Assembly (NCBI GenBank): GCA_902589115.1
Contig: CACIRS010000003.1
Location: forward strand, 1-64,000
Direction of reading: 5' to 3'
DNA: 64,000 nucleotides
Source of the DNA: an uncultured Prochlorococcus sp.
Lineage (GTDB): Bacteria; Cyanobacteriota; Cyanobacteriia; PCC-6307; Cyanobiaceae
How positions within the stretch are numbered: position 1 is the stretch's first letter; the number at the start of each line of letters is the position of its first letter. Below the pieces are notes generated by a model. The model ran no database searches. It saw only the letters and a list, made by a program, of their open reading frames with translations, and was not told where the DNA came from. The position numbers and the translations under genes are program-made. Shown here piece by piece: positions 63,386-64,000 of the stretch.

Positions 63386-63870
63386 GTATCAATGGATAGA
63401 AGATCCAATTCCTGAGATATATATCCTAATCTATCTCTAAATAGATTACCTACGACTGTAGTTGGTACTACTCCCCATCCACATTCCTCTGTCACAGCTA
63501 CAATTACCTTATCTATGTTTTTTAGTGAGCTTAAAAATCGATCCATTATTAACTCCCAATCTTTATCTGGCTGGTTAATATGTGAAGATACTAATCCTCC
63601 AATAGAATCAATTAAAATACTTTGGCTGCTTTCAGATTGTTTAATAAGATTATCAAGATTAGAGTTGACTTCTGCTAGGTTCCAATTAGTTGGCCTTCGT
63701 TTTCTATGAATAGAAATTCTATCCTCCCAACGTTTATCCTCTTCGAATATTTCTGAAGTAGCTACATATAAAACATTTTTTTGATTAATTAATAGTGATT
63801 CAGCCCACTTACTTTTTCCTCCTTTGCAGGGCCCACTTACTAGAGTTAAGCCTTTTCTAGCACTAATCAT
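63325..63870 (-). CDS. cobU: Adenosylcobinamide kinase/guanylyltransferase
   Basis: LVSGPCKGGKSKWAESLL, VVAVTEECGWGVVP, LGYISQELD. Confidence 0.9.
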   Translation of the reverse strand: MISARKGLTLVSGPCKGGKSKWAESLLINQKNVLYVATSEIFEEDKRWEDRISIHRKRRPTNWNLAEVNSNLDNLIKQSESSQSILIDSIGGLVSSHINQPDKDWELIMDRFLSSLKNIDKVIVAVTEECGWGVVPTTVVGNLFRDRLGYISQELDLLSIDTWLVIQGRALNLKEISIKVS

Positions 63871-64000
63871 GAATTCTCTTAATTTAATGTTATTATTATA
63901 ATAAACTAACTAATGATATAAACTTGTTTTTAACAAAGCTAAAGAATATGAGAAAAGGATACTCGTTTCTTCCTCAACTGCTATATAATAGTTAAATTAG

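Overview
This 64 kb window looks like a low-GC marine picocyanobacterial chromosome, probably Prochlorococcus. Supporting evidence is a Pcb antenna gene, chlH, psb30 and many small cyanobacteria-specific gene families. I saw no CRISPR array, transposase or prophage.

Most of the window (about 13-64 kb) is ordinary core genome: carB, tpiA, folP, chlH, dapB, apt, mfd, fmt, tldD/tldE-like, ubiX, RNase II, recJ, ftsH, a UPF0182 gene, a 2-Cys peroxiredoxin, trmL and cobU. Two CAT-anticodon tRNAs, rpmF and psb30 are also present; rpmF and psb30 are missing from the supplied ORF track.

The accessory part is bases 1-13,000, which read as an iron/oxidative-stress island. It holds an Fe(III)-type ABC ATPase, two divergent ferritins, a cysteine-rich Crp/Fnr-family regulator, a Pcb antenna protein, an AhpC/TSA-like protein, an orphan ABC ATPase, flavodoxin, a Rieske (PaO-like) oxygenase and an ABC-2 exporter.

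Reading the intergenic DNA by hand gave several unlisted items: a 42-aa Lys/Cys-rich peptide ORF divergent from a ferritin across a good Fur-like box, a 35-aa membrane peptide between the Rieske oxygenase and flavodoxin, other dyads in the island, and a suspicious 10-nt homopolymer in the initiator tRNA gene. All functional calls are from motif or family recognition by eye; no database search was run.
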